Shown here piece after piece: positions 27,687 through 27,745 of a stretch of DNA of 27,745 nt. How positions within the stretch are numbered: position 1 is the stretch's first letter; every line of letters starts with the position of its first letter. The stretch comes from Schoenoplectus triqueter (lineage: Eukaryota > Streptophyta > Magnoliopsida > Poales > Cyperaceae), in assembly GCA_964058805.1 (NCBI GenBank), contig CAXKVV010000607.1, positions 1-27,745 of the forward strand, given 5' to 3'. Made by a program: the position numbers and the translations under genes. The notes under the pieces were generated by a model. It made no database searches, was not told the DNA's origin, and worked only from the letters and a program-made list of their open reading frames with translations.

Positions 27687-27745
27687 CAGGGTAGATGCAT
27701 AGCTTATCGGGGTCAACTGACCCCTGGATCTTAAAAAGTAATGTT
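27687..27745 (+). mobile_element. Left end of another hAT element, running off the window
   Basis: Starting CAGGGTAGATGCATAGC at 27687, this aligns with the hAT end read from 22974 on the minus strand: terminal repeat, then ATC, then the palindrome GGGGTCAACTGACCCC (27709-27724), then TGGA, a T-rich word, TTAAAAA and TAAT. The flanking 8 bases AATAGTAT (27679-27686) would be its target duplication. The rest lies outside the window. Confidence 0.65.

Overview
The window is nuclear DNA of a flowering plant, most likely a eudicot. It is AT-rich and gene-poor, and it holds two plant-specific transcription-factor genes among many decayed transposable elements. I see no organellar genes, rRNA, tRNA or CRISPR arrays.

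Genes. (1) An AT-hook motif nuclear-localised (AHL) gene lies on the minus strand around 6179-7165. It is intronless and carries one AT-hook and one PPC/DUF296 domain, closest to the AHL15/19/20 group. The position where relatives start with Met-Ala-Asn is CTG here, and the first in-frame ATG is 11 codons further in. (2) A LUX ARRHYTHMO/PCL1-type GARP (Myb-like) gene lies on the plus strand at 26368-27330, complete in one exon. LUX is the DNA-binding part of the circadian evening complex (ELF3-ELF4-LUX). Its upstream region has a G-box and two short evening-element cores, as expected for a clock-controlled gene. Both are single-exon regulators, about 19 kb apart and pointing away from each other. 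Nothing shows that they act together, although both upstream regions carry the same 11-base GTGGGTCCCGG (TCP-type) motif.

Layout. 1-5640: AT-rich intergenic DNA with transposon ends, a polypurine tract, an AT minisatellite and an LTR-like patch. 5641-8500: the AHL gene with its 3' flank, long leader and promoter; a 156-bp non-autonomous element with an 8-bp target duplication sits in the promoter. 8960-13225: a diverged tandem array of about 22 units of roughly 180 bp. 13657-19797: a dense cluster of foldback (long inverted-repeat) elements of several related families, most bounded by (TA)n(GA)n / (TC)n(TA)n microsatellites, nested and fused end to end; one contains a hAT-type MITE with perfect 8-bp target duplications. 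19798-22974: a decayed hAT element with a TTF-zinc-finger (ZMYM1-like) transposase pseudogene, cut off just before its C-terminal dimerisation motif and joined to a foldback element. 22975-25580: AT-rich DNA with two more small inverted-repeat elements and a possible bHLH-like exon scrap. 25600-27480: the LUX promoter, leader, gene and poly(A) signal. 27687-27745: the end of another hAT element related to the one at 22974, running off the window.

The coding calls are firm. The element families and their boundaries were read by eye from repeated motifs and are approximate to about 10-20 bases unless target duplications are given.
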